The notes under the pieces were generated by a model. That model searched no databases, had not been told where the DNA came from, and saw nothing but the letters and a program-made list of their open reading frames with translations. From assembly GCA_019510485.1 (NCBI GenBank), contig JAEKKI010000159.1:1-46288 (forward strand): DNA of 46,288 nucleotides, written 5' to 3'. This stretch comes from Catenulisporales bacterium (GTDB taxonomy: Bacteria > Actinomycetota > Actinomycetes > Streptomycetales > Catenulisporaceae). Made by a program: the position numbers and the translations under genes. Positions 33,194 to 43,757 of the stretch are shown here, in pieces (within the stretch, counting starts at the first letter, position 1; each line of letters begins with the position of its first letter).

Positions 33194-34198
33194 ATGGGAA
33201 TGCCGGTCCGCCAGAGCATCCGCATCGGAAGCTACGTCCTGGCCAACAAACTGCGCGGCCGTGAGAAGTTCCCGCTGCTGGTGGAGCTGGAGCCGCTGTT
33301 CGCCTGCAACCTCGCCTGCGCGGGCTGCGGCAAGATCCAGCATCCAGCGGACGTCCTCAAGAAGCGCATGCCGGTCGAGCAGGCGCTCGCCGCCATGCGC
33401 GAATGCGGCGCCCCGATGGTCTCCATCGCCGGCGGCGAACCGCTGATGCACCCGCAGATCGGCGAGCTGGTCGACGAGCTGATCAAGATGAAGCGCTACG
33501 TGTTCCTGTGCACGAACGCCCTGCTCATCCCCAAGAAGCTGGACCGCTTCAAGCCCTCCCGCTACTTCACGTGGGTCGTGCACCTGGACGGCCTGCGCGA
33601 GCGCCACGACGAGTCGGTGTGCAAGGAAGGCGTCTTCGACGAGGCGGTCGCGGCGGTGCGCGAGCTGCGCCGCCGGGGCTTCCGGGTGACGACGAACACG
33701 ACGTTCTTCGACACCGACTCGCCGCAGGACGTGATCGACGTCCTCAACTACCTGAACGACGACCTGCAGGTCGACCAGATGATGATCTCGCCCGGCTACG
33801 CCTACGAGAAGGCCCCGGACCAGGACCACTTCCTGGCGGTGCGCCAGACGCGGGAACTGTTCCGCAAGGCGTTCGCGAACGGGAACCGGAACCGGTGGCG
33901 GCTGAACCACAGCCCGATGTTCCTGGACTTCCTGGAGGGGAAGGTGGACTTCGCCTGCACGGCGTGGGCGATTCCGAGCTATTCGTTGTTCGGCTGGCAG
34001 CGGCCGTGCTACCTCATGTCGGACGGGTACGCGGCGACGTACAAGGAGCTGATCGAGGAGACCGACTGGTCGCAGTACGGTCGGGGGAACGATCCCCGGT
34101 GCGACAACTGCATGGCGCACTGCGGATATGAGCCCACTGCGGTGTTCGCGACGATGGGGTCGTTGAAGGAGTCGATTCGGGCTTTGCGGCAGACCTAG
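33194..34198 (+). CDS. hpnH: Adenosyl-hopene transferase HpnH (radical SAM)
   Basis: 334 residues from ATG 33194; GGAGG at 33181-33185 decides this start over the TTG at 33164. The radical SAM cluster ligands are C38-x3-C42-x2-C45 in FACNLACAGCGK, with GGEP following. A Cys-rich C-terminal segment (CDNCMAHCGYEPTA) is typical of HpnH. The enzyme adds a 5'-deoxyadenosyl group to diploptene, giving adenosylhopane and starting the side chain of extended hopanoids. Last gene of the operon. Confidence 0.95.
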   Translation: MGMPVRQSIRIGSYVLANKLRGREKFPLLVELEPLFACNLACAGCGKIQHPADVLKKRMPVEQALAAMRECGAPMVSIAGGEPLMHPQIGELVDELIKMKRYVFLCTNALLIPKKLDRFKPSRYFTWVVHLDGLRERHDESVCKEGVFDEAVAAVRELRRRGFRVTTNTTFFDTDSPQDVIDVLNYLNDDLQVDQMMISPGYAYEKAPDQDHFLAVRQTRELFRKAFANGNRNRWRLNHSPMFLDFLEGKVDFACTAWAIPSYSLFGWQRPCYLMSDGYAATYKELIEETDWSQYGRGNDPRCDNCMAHCGYEPTAVFATMGSLKESIRALRQT

Positions 34199-34508
34199 AC
34201 CTTCGGGTCACGCCTGGGGGCGGACGGGGCGGCGGTGCGGTCGGTCCTGTGGATGAGGCTGGTTTCGCGCTTCGGGCTGACGACCGGTGGCACGGCTTCC
34301 GATGACGATGGAGGCACGATGCCGCCGGGTTGTCATGCCCGGGTTGCGAGGGGAGTCTCATGGACCGGCTGGGGAAGGTGTTCTCGCGGCGCGCGCTTTT
34401 GGGGACGGCGATGGCCGCGATGGTCGGGCCGCCCGCGCCCGCGCCCGCGCCTGCGGTGAGGACACCGAGCGCGCCGGTATCGGATCAACCGAGCAACCGC
34501 CCCCACCC
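34199..34508. other. Intergenic region after hpnH
   Basis: 310 bp between convergent hpnH and the SDR gene. It holds a possible small open frame (34360-34539) and a run of CGCCCG repeats near 34430-34452. I see no clear terminator hairpin. Confidence 0.45.
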
Positions 34509-34539
34509 CTACCCGAACCGCCCCTCCAACCACCGATAA
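34360..34539 (+). CDS. Possible small protein with Tat-like N-terminus
   Basis: 59 residues from ATG 34360, with GGGGAG 6 nt upstream. The start MDRLGKVFSRRALLGTAM has twin Arg and a short hydrophobic stretch, and the rest is Pro-rich with no recognisable domain. Its last 31 bp overlap the convergent SDR gene. The good ribosome site is the main support; it may be a chance frame. Confidence 0.35.
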   Translation: MDRLGKVFSRRALLGTAMAAMVGPPAPAPAPAVRTPSAPVSDQPSNRPHPYPNRPSNHR

Positions 34540-35258
34540 GCCCCCGGAGCCACCCCCTGCACAGCCACCGGCACCCGCAGCCACCGCGGCACATAAACCT
34601 CCGCCGTCCCCCGCTCCACACACCGCACCACAGCCTCCGCGACCTTCTCCGCCGGAATCGGCCGCGGCCACCGTCGCGGATACGGCGTGCCCCGCCGCTG
34701 GAAGAACGGCGTGGCGATAACCCCGGGCACCACAACACCCACCGTGACTCCCGTGCCCCGCAACTCCCCCCGCAGACTCTCCGCGAAGCAATCGAGCCCC
34801 GCTTTAGTCGCCGCGTACACCGCCTCGCCCCCGACCCCGAGCCGTCCCGCGATCGAGCTGACGAACACCAACCGCCCCGCGCCGCGCGCCCGCATCCCCG
34901 GCAGCAACGCCCGCGTCAACGCGATCGGCGCGGCCAGATTCACCGCCGTCAGACGCTCCGCGATCGGCACCGGCATCCCCTCGAAATCCCCCGACCACCC
35001 GAATCCGGCATTGTTCACCAGTACATCGAGCTGCCCCCCGCCGACCTCCAACGCCAGGTCGGCCAAGCGTTCGACCTCCGCCACCCGCTCCAGATCGGCA
35101 CTGGCCGGCACGCCTCCGACAGCCTTGGCGACCTCCGCCACCGCCTGCTCGTCGCGTCCGTGCACCACGACCCGATATCCGCGCCGGGCCAACGCGGCGG
35201 CCGTCGCCGCACCGATGCCCGACGATGCTCCGGTCACCAGGGCCACGCCGCCGCTCAT
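34509..35258 (-). CDS. Short-chain dehydrogenase/reductase
   Basis: 249 residues, classical SDR. NAD(P) motif TGASSGIG near residue 10, NNAG, Ser in VSSIAG and catalytic YAATK. The Arg in VVVHGRDEQ hints at NADP(H). The last ~40 residues ([19 protein letters not shown]) are hydrophobic, as in SDRs acting on lipid substrates. Its start overlaps the ispG stop by 4 nt, so it is in the dxs-ispG transcript. A role in reducing a hopanoid intermediate such as ribosylhopane is a tempting inference, not shown. Confidence 0.9.
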   Translation of the reverse strand: MSGGVALVTGASSGIGAATAAALARRGYRVVVHGRDEQAVAEVAKAVGGVPASADLERVAEVERLADLALEVGGGQLDVLVNNAGFGWSGDFEGMPVPIAERLTAVNLAAPIALTRALLPGMRARGAGRLVFVSSIAGRLGVGGEAVYAATKAGLDCFAESLRGELRGTGVTVGVVVPGVIATPFFQRRGTPYPRRWPRPIPAEKVAEAVVRCVERGTAEVYVPRWLRVPVAVQGVAPGAYRWLEGRFG

Positions 35259-36397
35259 ACCGCCAATGACCCCTCAGCCAGCGCCAGCGCCTCTTCCACC
35301 AGCGCCTCGACGATCTGGGCCTCGGGAACCGTCCGAACGACTTCGCCGCGCACGAAGATCTGCCCCTTGCCGTTCCCGGACGAGACCCCGAGATCGGCCT
35401 CCCGAGCCTCGCCGGGCCCGTTCACCACGCATCCCATCACCGCGACCCGCAGCGGATACGGGAACCCGTCGAACGCCGCCTGCACCCGCTCGGCCAGCTT
35501 GTACACATCCACCTGGGCCCGCCCGCACGACGGGCACGAGACGATCTCCAGATGCCGCCGGCGCAGGCCCAGGGACTCCAGAATGCTGATACCCACCTTG
35601 ACTTCCTCGACCGGCGGCGCCGACAACGAAACCCGGATCGTGTCCCCGATCCCTTCCGACAACAGGATGCCGAACGCGACGGCCGACTTCACGGTGCCCT
35701 GCATTAGCGGCCCCGCCTCGGTGACGCCGAGATGCAGCGGATAGTCGCAGCGCTCGGCCAGCGACCGATACGCCGCGACCATCACCAGCGGATCGTGGTG
35801 CTTCACCGAGATCTTGATGTCCCGGAACCCGTGTTCCTCGAACAGGGAGCACTCCCAGAGCGCTGATTCGACCAGCGCCTCGGCGGTGGCCTTGCCGTAC
35901 TTCTCGTACAGCCGCTTGTCCAGCGAGCCGGCGTTCACGCCGATCCGGATCGGGATGCCGGCGTCCTCGGCCGCGCGGGCGATCTCGCCGACCTTGTCGT
36001 CGAACGCCTTGATGTTGCCCGGATTCACCCGTACGGCCGCGCATCCGGCGTCGATCGCGGCGAAGACGTACTTCGGCTGGAAGTGGATGTCGGCGATCAC
36101 CGGGATCTGCGACTTCTTGGCGATCGCGGGCAGCGCGTCGGCGTCGTCCTGCGACGGCACCGCGACCCGCACGATCTGGCACCCGGCAGCCGTCAGCTCA
36201 GCGATCTGCTGCAAGGTCGCGTTCACGTCGGCGGTCAGCGACGTCGTCATCGACTGCACGGAGACCGGTGCGCCACCGCCCACCGGTACGCCACCGACGT
36301 TGAGCTGTCGACTGGTCCTGCGGCGTGCGCCCGGTTGCGGGTCGGGGAGCGAGGCCGCGGTCGGAAAGGCCGGCAGTCCGAGGTCGATGGCGTTCAC
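35255..36397 (-). CDS. ispG: 4-hydroxy-3-methylbut-2-enyl-diphosphate synthase IspG
   Basis: 380 residues, GTG start at 36397 with AGGAG upstream. This is the MEP-pathway enzyme (GcpE) that reduces MEcPP to HMBPP with a 4Fe-4S cluster. Cluster ligands are visible as CPSC and [11 protein letters not shown], and [12 protein letters not shown] is the conserved N-terminal block. Actinobacteria often carry a second ispG; a copy next to hopanoid genes would boost isoprenoid supply. Confidence 0.97.
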   Translation of the reverse strand: MNAIDLGLPAFPTAASLPDPQPGARRRTSRQLNVGGVPVGGGAPVSVQSMTTSLTADVNATLQQIAELTAAGCQIVRVAVPSQDDADALPAIAKKSQIPVIADIHFQPKYVFAAIDAGCAAVRVNPGNIKAFDDKVGEIARAAEDAGIPIRIGVNAGSLDKRLYEKYGKATAEALVESALWECSLFEEHGFRDIKISVKHHDPLVMVAAYRSLAERCDYPLHLGVTEAGPLMQGTVKSAVAFGILLSEGIGDTIRVSLSAPPVEEVKVGISILESLGLRRRHLEIVSCPSCGRAQVDVYKLAERVQAAFDGFPYPLRVAVMGCVVNGPGEAREADLGVSSGNGKGQIFVRGEVVRTVPEAQIVEALVEEALALAEGSLAV

Positions 36398-36466
36398 GTT
36401 CGACTCCTGTCTCGAAGGCTTGGTTCATCCGCCGCGCACTCGGGTTCCGGGTCCTGCTTCAACACC

Positions 36467-38449
36467 TCACAGCCCCGTACCTGACCGCGACCGCGTTGCT
36501 TTGCCGTTCACCGCCGCCTTGCCGTTCGCTTTTGTGACCGTCTCCGCCGGAGGAACGGGAACGGGAAGGGGAATGCCAACCGGCTCCGGCTCCGGCTCCG
36601 GCTTCGGCTTCGGCTCGGCCGGCAATGCATCCACAGCGAGCGCGACAATGTCCCGCGCCCCCAATCCCGCCTCCTCCAGAACCTCCCGCCGCGCCCCGGC
36701 CGCCAGAAACTCCCGCGGCAACCCGACCACCCGAACCGGCGTCGTCAGCCCCGCGTCCGCGCAAGCCTGCGCCAACGCCGTCCCCATCCCGCCACTGCGC
36801 ACACTGTCCTCAACCGTCACGACCAACCGATGCCGATCGGCCAGATGCGTCAGATACGGATTGATCGGCAGAATCCACCGAGGATCGACCACCGTGGCCC
36901 CGATCCCCAGCCGATCGAGTTCCGCCGCCGCCTCCAGACAGCTCTGCGCCGTCACCCCGGCCGCGACGATCAGCACGTCCAAAGGCCGCCCCGCGGCCCG
37001 AAACAGAATGTCGACCCCGTCCATCCGCGCATGCGCCTCGACATCGGTCCCGGCGTCAGCCTTCGGGAACCGGACCACCGTCGGCGCGTCCTCGACCGCC
37101 ACGGCCTCGCGCAGCAACTCCGCCAGCCGCGCCGGATCCCGGGGCGCCGCCAACCGCAGCCCCGGCACGGCCCCCAGGATCGCGCTGTCCCACATCCCGT
37201 GGTGCGAAGCCCCGTCCGGCCCGGTCACCCCGGCCCGGTCCAGCACGAAGGTGACGCCGACCCGGTGCAGCGCCACGTCCATGACCACCTGGTCGAAGGC
37301 CCGGTTCAAGAACGTCGAGTACACGCAGACCACCGGATGCAGCCCGCCCATCGCCAGCCCCGCCGCCGAGCACACCGCGTGCTGTTCGGCGATGCCGACG
37401 TCGAACACCCGCTCCGGGAACCGGCTCGCGAACCCGCCCAGCCCCACCGGCAGGACCATCGCAGCACTGATACACACCACGTCGGACCGCTCGGCGCCGA
37501 TCGTCTCCATCTGCTCGCCGAACACCTCGGTCCAGGACTTCTTCGGCGACTTCATCGGCGTCCCGGTGCACGGATCCACCACGCCGACGGCATGCATGCG
37601 ATCCGCCTCGTCCTGCTCCGCGGGCTGGAAGTCGCGACCCTTCACCGTGACCACGTGCACCACCGCCGGCCGTCCCAGCGTCGTCGCCTCGCGCAACGCC
37701 GCCTCGGTCGCCGCGATGTCGTGGCCGTCGACCGGTCCGACGTAGGCGAGTCCGAGGTCGCCGAAGAGGTGCCGCGGCTCGGGCACCGCCCGCAGCTCAC
37801 TGAGATGCGCCGCGATCCCGCCCACCGTCGGGGCATAGGCGCGGCCGTTGTCGTTCAGCACGATCACGACCGGCCGATCGGCCGCACCGGACAGGTTGTT
37901 CAACCCCTCCCACGCCAACCCGCCGGTCAGCGCGCCGTCGCCGATCACCGCCACCACGTGCCGCAGAGCGCTGTCTCCGGAGCCGTCGGCGAGTTCCCCG
38001 CGCAGCTGGAACGCCTTGGCCAATCCGTCCGCATAACTCAGCGCCGTGGAGGCGTGCGAGTTCTCGACCCAGTCGTGCGCCGACTCCGCACGCGACGGGT
38101 ACCCGGACAGTCCGCCCCGTCGGCGCAGCGTGTCGAACTCCGGAGCGCGGCCGGTGAGGATCTTGTGCACGTAGGCCTGGTGGCCGGTGTCGAACACGAT
38201 GGCGTCGCGTGGCGAGCTGAACACCCGGTGTAGCGCGATAGTCAGCTCCACGACGCCGAGGTTCACCCCGAGATGACCCCCGGTCGCGCAGACCTTCTCG
38301 ATCAGGAAGGCGCGGATCTGCGCCGCCAGATCGTCCAACTCGCCGGGACTGAGTCCCGCCAGGTCCTCCGGGGTCTGGATCCGGTCCAGCACAGGCGCGG
38401 CGGCCTGCCGCCGGGATGCCGAAGACGAAGACTTGGCGGTCGTCCGCAT
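36467..38449 (-). CDS. dxs: 1-deoxy-D-xylulose-5-phosphate synthase
   Basis: 660 residues from ATG 38449 with AGGAG upstream; an in-frame TTG at 38464 precedes the ribosome site. First enzyme of the MEP pathway: joins pyruvate and glyceraldehyde-3-phosphate with thiamine diphosphate. Seen: [17 protein letters not shown], the ThDP site [16 protein letters not shown], and the transketolase-like pyrimidine domain with VGIAEQHAV. The C-terminal ~45 residues are a Pro/Glu/Lys-rich tail. Heads a convergent operon with ispG and an SDR. Confidence 0.97.
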   Translation of the reverse strand: MRTTAKSSSSASRRQAAAPVLDRIQTPEDLAGLSPGELDDLAAQIRAFLIEKVCATGGHLGVNLGVVELTIALHRVFSSPRDAIVFDTGHQAYVHKILTGRAPEFDTLRRRGGLSGYPSRAESAHDWVENSHASTALSYADGLAKAFQLRGELADGSGDSALRHVVAVIGDGALTGGLAWEGLNNLSGAADRPVVIVLNDNGRAYAPTVGGIAAHLSELRAVPEPRHLFGDLGLAYVGPVDGHDIAATEAALREATTLGRPAVVHVVTVKGRDFQPAEQDEADRMHAVGVVDPCTGTPMKSPKKSWTEVFGEQMETIGAERSDVVCISAAMVLPVGLGGFASRFPERVFDVGIAEQHAVCSAAGLAMGGLHPVVCVYSTFLNRAFDQVVMDVALHRVGVTFVLDRAGVTGPDGASHHGMWDSAILGAVPGLRLAAPRDPARLAELLREAVAVEDAPTVVRFPKADAGTDVEAHARMDGVDILFRAAGRPLDVLIVAAGVTAQSCLEAAAELDRLGIGATVVDPRWILPINPYLTHLADRHRLVVTVEDSVRSGGMGTALAQACADAGLTTPVRVVGLPREFLAAGARREVLEEAGLGARDIVALAVDALPAEPKPKPEPEPEPVGIPLPVPVPPAETVTKANGKAAVNGKATRSRSGTGL

Positions 38450-38847
38450 CGGGACTCCTAACACTCGCCCACCACCGCGGCGTGGGAGACGACCGATGCG
38501 GCTCCCACCAGATACAGGGTGGTCGCTTTCGGCGGCGCGCGCTTGCGCAACCGAAGCGGTTCAGCCCTCGCCTCGGAGTATCGGTGCTGGTCAGGACTCT
38601 GTGAGAAGCGTCAGCCGGAAATCCGGGGACGTTCACCTGTCTGGACGAACCGGCGATAGCGGAGTGTGCCCGCAGGGCTACGGAGGGCCCATATTTGTCC
38701 GCGATGCGAGCAGACGACTGGCAAAAGAGTAAGAATCGTGTGTTCGATGCGGGAATCGGCACCCACTTGCTACACACTGGGAATCCACGCGCAGTCCACC
38801 TATGTCGGACAGCGAACGGCGAGTGCTGGTCCGGCAGGGTAGGGAAA
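38450..38847. other. Divergent intergenic region, dxs / ABC transporter
   Basis: About 400 bp. It must hold divergent promoters, but I see no convincing -35/-10 pair. The reading frame of the ABC transporter stays open back to 38695, so part of this stretch could be coding if an earlier start is used. Confidence 0.4.
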
Positions 38848-40992
38848 ATGCAGGTTGATCTCAGGAAACGTGCTGACGGCCGAGTCCCGGCGGGCTGGGT
38901 GGACGGTCCTTCGGCCGGCTCTCCGGCCGCTGAGGCAGGCCGCGCCACCGGCATGCGCGCGACCCCCGCGCCGTACTTGAAGGCGCTCCCGGCCGTGACG
39001 GCGGCGCTGACGGCGAGCGCGGCCTCGACCGCTACTCCCTCCGCGTCCTCGGCCTTGTCCTCCAGCCCTGCCGCTTCCGCCATGCTTGCTCTGCCCGCCG
39101 TGCCGACCCCGCCTGCTCTGTCCACGCGTGAGCTGACCGTGACGGTCAAGCACCGGGGCGTGACCAAGACCCTCCTGGACGATGTCGGCTTCGACGTCCC
39201 GAACCACGCGCTCGTCGCCGTCATCGGTCCATCGGGCTCCGGCAAGTCGACCCTGCTGCGCGCGCTGACCGGCTCCCGTCCCGCCGACTCCGGCGAGGTC
39301 CGCTACGCCGGCCGCGAGCTGTGCGCCGAGTACTCAGAACTTCGGCACCGGATAGGGCTGGTCCCTCAGGACGACGTCCTGCACGCTCAACTGACCGTGA
39401 AGTCCGCGCTCCGCTACGCCGCCGCCCTGCGCTTCCCGAGCGGTACCACCGAGGCCGAGCGCGAGCGCCGTATCGACGAGGTCCTGGCGGGGCTGCGGCT
39501 GACCGAGTTCGCGGACAATAAGGTCAGCACCCTCTCCGGCGGCCAGCGCAAGCGGGTGTCGGTGGCGCTGGAGCTGCTCACCAAGCCCTCGGTGCTGTTC
39601 CTCGACGAGCCGACGTCCGGGCTGGACCCGGGCATGGACCGCGACGTCATGCGCATGCTGCGCGGCCTGACCGACGAGGGCCGTACGGTGCTGGTGGTCA
39701 CGCACTCGGTGGCGGAGCTGGAGGCGTGCGACCTGCTGCTGGTGATGGCGCCCGGTGGGGGAGTGGCGTATTACGGGCCGCCGCAGGAGGCGTTGGCGTT
39801 CTTCGAGTGCCAGTCGTGGGCGGACGTGTTCCACGCTTTCTCGTGCCGGCGGGGCTACGACTGGGCTGGGATGTATCGGGCTTCGTCGTACTACTCGCAG
39901 TACTGCGGGGCGTCTTCGGTGGCGGCCGCGATTCCCCGGCAGCGGACGCGGTCGACGGCTGAGAAGTGCTGTGCCGCCGCGGTCGATGCTCACGCGATTG
40001 AGGACCTACCTGCGCCGCCCTCGGCCGCGGCTTCGCGCGCCGGGCTCCCGGCCCGCCTCGGGTCCTTGCTCACCCGGCGCACCCCGGCCCCGGCCGCTAC
40101 CCCGGCCCGCTCAGCGCCGACCCGCACCGAACAGCGCTGGGGCTCCCAACTCCGCACGCTGATCCGCCGCTACATCGCCGTCATCGCCGCCGACCGCGGC
40201 CACCTGATGCTCCTGGCGGCGCTCCCGATGATCATGGGCGTCCTGAGCCTGGCCATCCCCGCCTCCTCCGGCCTGGTCGCTGCCGCCGCCGGCACCGACG
40301 GGACACCGCGCACCAACACCGACGCCCCGACCGTCCTCCTGGTCCTCGCCGTCGGCGCCTGCCTGACCGGTGCCGCCAACGCCGTCCGCGAGCTGATCAA
40401 GGAACGCGGCGTCTACGAACGAGAACGCGCCGCGGGCCTGTCCCGCTCGGCGTACGTGATGTCCAAGGCGATCGTCCTCGGCGTGATCACCGCCGCGCAG
40501 ACGATCGTCCTGTCGGCGGTATGCATCCTCCCGCGCCGCCTGCCGGCCCACGGGCTGGTCATCTCCGGCACCCCGATCCCCGAACTGATGATCGCCACGG
40601 TGCTGCTCGGCGTCACCTCGATGCTGCTGGGCCTCGTGGTCTCGGCAGTCGTCCGCACCACCGAGAAGACCATGCCGCTGCTGGTGCTGATCGCCATCGT
40701 GGAAGTGGTCTTCTGCGGCTCGCTCTTCCCGCTGTTCCACAGCCCGGCCCTGGAGCAGCTGGCCTGGCTCTCGCCCTCGCGCTGGGCGGTCGCGGCCGAG
40801 GCGGCGACCATCAACCTGCCGGCCATCACCGGCCCGCCGCAGGGGCGCACCACCACTGATCCGCTGTGGCAGCACACGCTGGTGCAGTGGGGTACGGATA
40901 TCGGGGTCTTGGTGCTGGTCGGCACGCTTTGTCTGGCGCTGGTGCTGCGGTTGTTGCGGCGGCATGAGTCGTCGTTGCTGCGGTGCTGCTGA
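38848..40992 (+). CDS. ABC-2 type transporter with fused N-terminal ATPase
   Basis: 714 residues from ATG 38848 (AGGG just upstream, short spacing); the frame is open to 38695, so the start is uncertain. A low-complexity Ala/Ser/Pro segment of ~90 residues comes first. Then an ATPase domain with GPSGSGKST, LSGGQRKRVSVAL and VLFLDEPTSGLD, a Cys-rich connector, and an ABC-2 membrane domain with six helices in the last ~260 residues. The layout is that of ABCG/Rv1747-type exporters without the FHA domain. Substrate unknown; lipid export is common in the group. Confidence 0.85.
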   Translation: MQVDLRKRADGRVPAGWVDGPSAGSPAAEAGRATGMRATPAPYLKALPAVTAALTASAASTATPSASSALSSSPAASAMLALPAVPTPPALSTRELTVTVKHRGVTKTLLDDVGFDVPNHALVAVIGPSGSGKSTLLRALTGSRPADSGEVRYAGRELCAEYSELRHRIGLVPQDDVLHAQLTVKSALRYAAALRFPSGTTEAERERRIDEVLAGLRLTEFADNKVSTLSGGQRKRVSVALELLTKPSVLFLDEPTSGLDPGMDRDVMRMLRGLTDEGRTVLVVTHSVAELEACDLLLVMAPGGGVAYYGPPQEALAFFECQSWADVFHAFSCRRGYDWAGMYRASSYYSQYCGASSVAAAIPRQRTRSTAEKCCAAAVDAHAIEDLPAPPSAAASRAGLPARLGSLLTRRTPAPAATPARSAPTRTEQRWGSQLRTLIRRYIAVIAADRGHLMLLAALPMIMGVLSLAIPASSGLVAAAAGTDGTPRTNTDAPTVLLVLAVGACLTGAANAVRELIKERGVYERERAAGLSRSAYVMSKAIVLGVITAAQTIVLSAVCILPRRLPAHGLVISGTPIPELMIATVLLGVTSMLLGLVVSAVVRTTEKTMPLLVLIAIVEVVFCGSLFPLFHSPALEQLAWLSPSRWAVAAEAATINLPAITGPPQGRTTTDPLWQHTLVQWGTDIGVLVLVGTLCLALVLRLLRRHESSLLRCC

Positions 40993-41005
40993 GACGGAGT
41001 CCGCG

Positions 41006-43039
41006 TCAGTAGATCTTCCGCCCGTGCGCGTCAGGCACTCCGGACTTGCGGAAGAAGTACGTGTTGATGTGGTCGCGCCATTCCTCGGCGCTTCGGACCT
41101 GCTCGTCCAGGCGCTCGGCGACACGCGCGTAGACATCGGGGTCGACGAGGTCGGTGTCCGCGATCTCCCGCCACCGCGACCGCATCTCGTGAGTGCGATC
41201 GGCCCCGGCGAAGTGGGTGTCGTAGATGTGCTGGATGACGGTCGTTCCGCTGTGGAGCACGTGGCTGTACGGCACGTGGTGGAAGAAGAGCAGTAGTTCG
41301 TCAGGGCACTGGTCCAGCGACTCGTAGATCCCTGACCACGGCTTCGGGTACTGCGCGGTGAAGCCGGTGCCGGTGGCCCAGGTGCGGTCGACGCCGATGC
41401 CGTCGCGGTCGGCGAAGTGGTACGTGCCCCACCGGGTGTACTCGTATCCGTCTACATCGGGGCCGTAGTGGTGGTTACCGGGGCTGACCATGAAGCCGAC
41501 GCCGAGCGGGGCGGTGTAGCTCTCGTAGGTGCGCCACGAGTCGTCCATCAGCTCATGCACCGTGCGGCGCAGTCGTTCCGGGATGCCGGACGCGTCGCGC
41601 GGGAAGGTGAGGCCGATCCACTCGTCGAGAATCGCTGTGGGGTCCAGGCCCGGATCCCAAGCCAACCGGCCGAAGGCGTACAGGTTGGCCTGCGCGAGCG
41701 GATGCCCGGTCCAGAAGCGATCGTCGCCGACATTGGACACGGCCACCAGGCCGCCGGCCACATCCGCGATGCGAGCGCCACCGGGCCCCCAAGGCTGGAA
41801 GTCGAGCACTTCGCGCCACATCGGGGCCAAGTAGCAAACGTGCCGCTGCTGCCCCGTGTACTCCTGTGTCGCCTGCACCTCCACCGCCAGCCGCGTGCGC
41901 GGCATCGCAGCGAGCACCGGCGAGACCGGCTCCCGGGTTTGGAAATCGATCGGGCCGTGCTTGACCTGCAGGATCGCGTTGTCGCGGAACTGCCCGTCCA
42001 GCGGCGCGAAGTGGTCGTGAGCGGCACGGGCGCGGTCGGTCGAGCGGTCGCGCCAGTCCTGGTGGTGGTTGTAGACGAAGGCGCGCCAGTGCACGACGCC
42101 GCCGTGCGGTGCGAGCGCGTCAGCAAGCAGATTCGCGCCGTCGGCGTGGCTGCGGCCGTAGGCGAACGGGCCCGGCTGTCCCTCCGAGTCGGCCTTGACG
42201 ACGTAGCCGCCGAAGTCGGGGATCCGTTCGTAGACGCGCCGCGTGGTCCCGGCCCACCAGTCCCGCACCGCCGCGTCGAGCGGGTCGGCGGTCGGCAGGC
42301 CGCCCAGCACCATCGGTGAGGCGAAGCTGACCGACAGGTGCACGCGGACCCCGTACGGGCGCAGCTGGTCGGCCAGCGCCGCGACGTCGTCCAGCCGGTC
42401 GGTCAGCAGGCGCGCCTCCACGGCGTGCACGTTGACATTGTTGACCGACACCGCGTTCACGCCGCATGCCGCCAGCAGTCGGCCGTAGGCCCGGACCCGC
42501 GTGAGGTCCTTCCGCAACGAGCCGTCCGCCCAGAAGATGGATCCGCCCGAGTAGCCGCGCTCGACCTGGCCCATCACGTCGTGGACGGCGACATTGTCCC
42601 AATGGTCGACCATCCGCCGCCGCATCGCCGGCCGATGCTGCTCCATCGGACGGTCCGCGCTGAAAGCGACCTCGCCAAGGCGCACGAGATGGAAGAACCC
42701 GTACAGCAACCCAGCCGGTCCGCCGGCGACCAGCACGGTGACCTCCCGCTGTCGGCTCAGCACGAAGCCTTCCGGATCCGCGGCGGCTGCGTCTCGCAGA
42801 GCCTCGGCCGCCGCCGGCAGCTCCGGCCACGAGTGCAGCGCGAGGATCAGGTCGGCTCCGTCCTCGACCACGCTGACGCCTCCGAAGCGAGCGCACGCCT
42901 GCTCGACCTCACGCCGCACAGTCTCGGTCAGACGGCCGTCGCCGAATACCGCCACACGACGGGTACCGACCGCCCGGAACGCCTCCGGAGCCAGCCACGC
43001 CGCGCCGAAAGCAGTATTCGGCAACAGAGGCGGACTCAT
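41006..43039 (-). CDS. GH67 alpha-glucuronidase
   Basis: 677 residues, no signal peptide, so cytoplasmic. GH67 enzymes remove (4-O-methyl-)glucuronic acid from the non-reducing end of short xylo-oligosaccharides. Family blocks include RRRMVDHWDN, GGYVVKADSEGQPGPFAYGRSHADGAN and VQATQEYTGQQRH, with the acidic catalytic residues in these regions. Length is in the usual 670-700 range. Its start overlaps the end of the DUF624 gene by 4 nt. Works on oligosaccharides imported by the transporter whose binding protein is at the right edge. Confidence 0.95.
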   Translation of the reverse strand: MSPPLLPNTAFGAAWLAPEAFRAVGTRRVAVFGDGRLTETVRREVEQACARFGGVSVVEDGADLILALHSWPELPAAAEALRDAAAADPEGFVLSRQREVTVLVAGGPAGLLYGFFHLVRLGEVAFSADRPMEQHRPAMRRRMVDHWDNVAVHDVMGQVERGYSGGSIFWADGSLRKDLTRVRAYGRLLAACGVNAVSVNNVNVHAVEARLLTDRLDDVAALADQLRPYGVRVHLSVSFASPMVLGGLPTADPLDAAVRDWWAGTTRRVYERIPDFGGYVVKADSEGQPGPFAYGRSHADGANLLADALAPHGGVVHWRAFVYNHHQDWRDRSTDRARAAHDHFAPLDGQFRDNAILQVKHGPIDFQTREPVSPVLAAMPRTRLAVEVQATQEYTGQQRHVCYLAPMWREVLDFQPWGPGGARIADVAGGLVAVSNVGDDRFWTGHPLAQANLYAFGRLAWDPGLDPTAILDEWIGLTFPRDASGIPERLRRTVHELMDDSWRTYESYTAPLGVGFMVSPGNHHYGPDVDGYEYTRWGTYHFADRDGIGVDRTWATGTGFTAQYPKPWSGIYESLDQCPDELLLFFHHVPYSHVLHSGTTVIQHIYDTHFAGADRTHEMRSRWREIADTDLVDPDVYARVAERLDEQVRSAEEWRDHINTYFFRKSGVPDAHGRKIY

Positions 43040-43737
43040 GCCGTGAATTCCCGTTCGACCTGCTCAGTCATCGGCGCACCAACCCGCAGCAGGACAGCCG
43101 CGAACAGCACCGCGAACAACGCGAGCACCGCCTCGGACCAGACCACCACAACCACCGCCGCGGCGATCAGCACCCCAAGGTTCCCCAACGTCACGCCCCG
43201 CGTGCGCCCGAGGAAGTACGCGGCCAACCGCGCGACATCCACGGGCCGGAAGGCGAACAAAGAGGTGATCAGCAGAGCGTTGATCATCCACAGCGTCCCC
43301 CCGACCGCCACAACCACCAGCACGGCCGTCCACCACCCCGGCACCCGAGCAGCCTTGATATGGGACAGATTCTCGGCGACCAGCGCCATCACCGCCAACC
43401 ACGGCACCCACAGCCGCAGCACACCACCGAAGTTCATCCGATACCCGCGCCAGAACGCCGCCGCCGGATGAAGTTCGGTGAGATCGTGGCCCCGCCGGCG
43501 CAACGCGTAAAGCGCCGCCGACAGAGCCGGACCGACCGGGAGCGCACAGCCGACGACCAGCGGGGCGTTGCTGGCGTCCCGGTCGAGCGCGACGAGCGGA
43601 ATCAGGGCGGGCAGCGTGGCGACCACCAGCAGCAGGTCCACGACCAGGAAGGTGTAGATCGGCGCGGTGACCCGGGCGAGGGGCCCCTCGCCGAACAGCT
43701 TGGAAGCGGGGTCTTCGCGGTCGCCGACGATGTCCAT
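43036..43737 (-). CDS. DUF624 (YesL-like) membrane protein
   Basis: 233 residues with five or six hydrophobic segments (for example LLLVVATLPALIPLV and AVLVVVAVGGTLWMIN). YesL/DUF624 proteins are regularly found in oligosaccharide transport operons next to LplB/YtcP-type permeases and are thought to help uptake, but their role is not established. Here it sits between GH39 and GH67. Confidence 0.8.
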   Translation of the reverse strand: MDIVGDREDPASKLFGEGPLARVTAPIYTFLVVDLLLVVATLPALIPLVALDRDASNAPLVVGCALPVGPALSAALYALRRRGHDLTELHPAAAFWRGYRMNFGGVLRLWVPWLAVMALVAENLSHIKAARVPGWWTAVLVVVAVGGTLWMINALLITSLFAFRPVDVARLAAYFLGRTRGVTLGNLGVLIAAAVVVVVWSEAVLALFAVLFAAVLLRVGAPMTEQVEREFTA

Positions 43738-43757
43738 CGTGATTCCTCCGATCCGCT

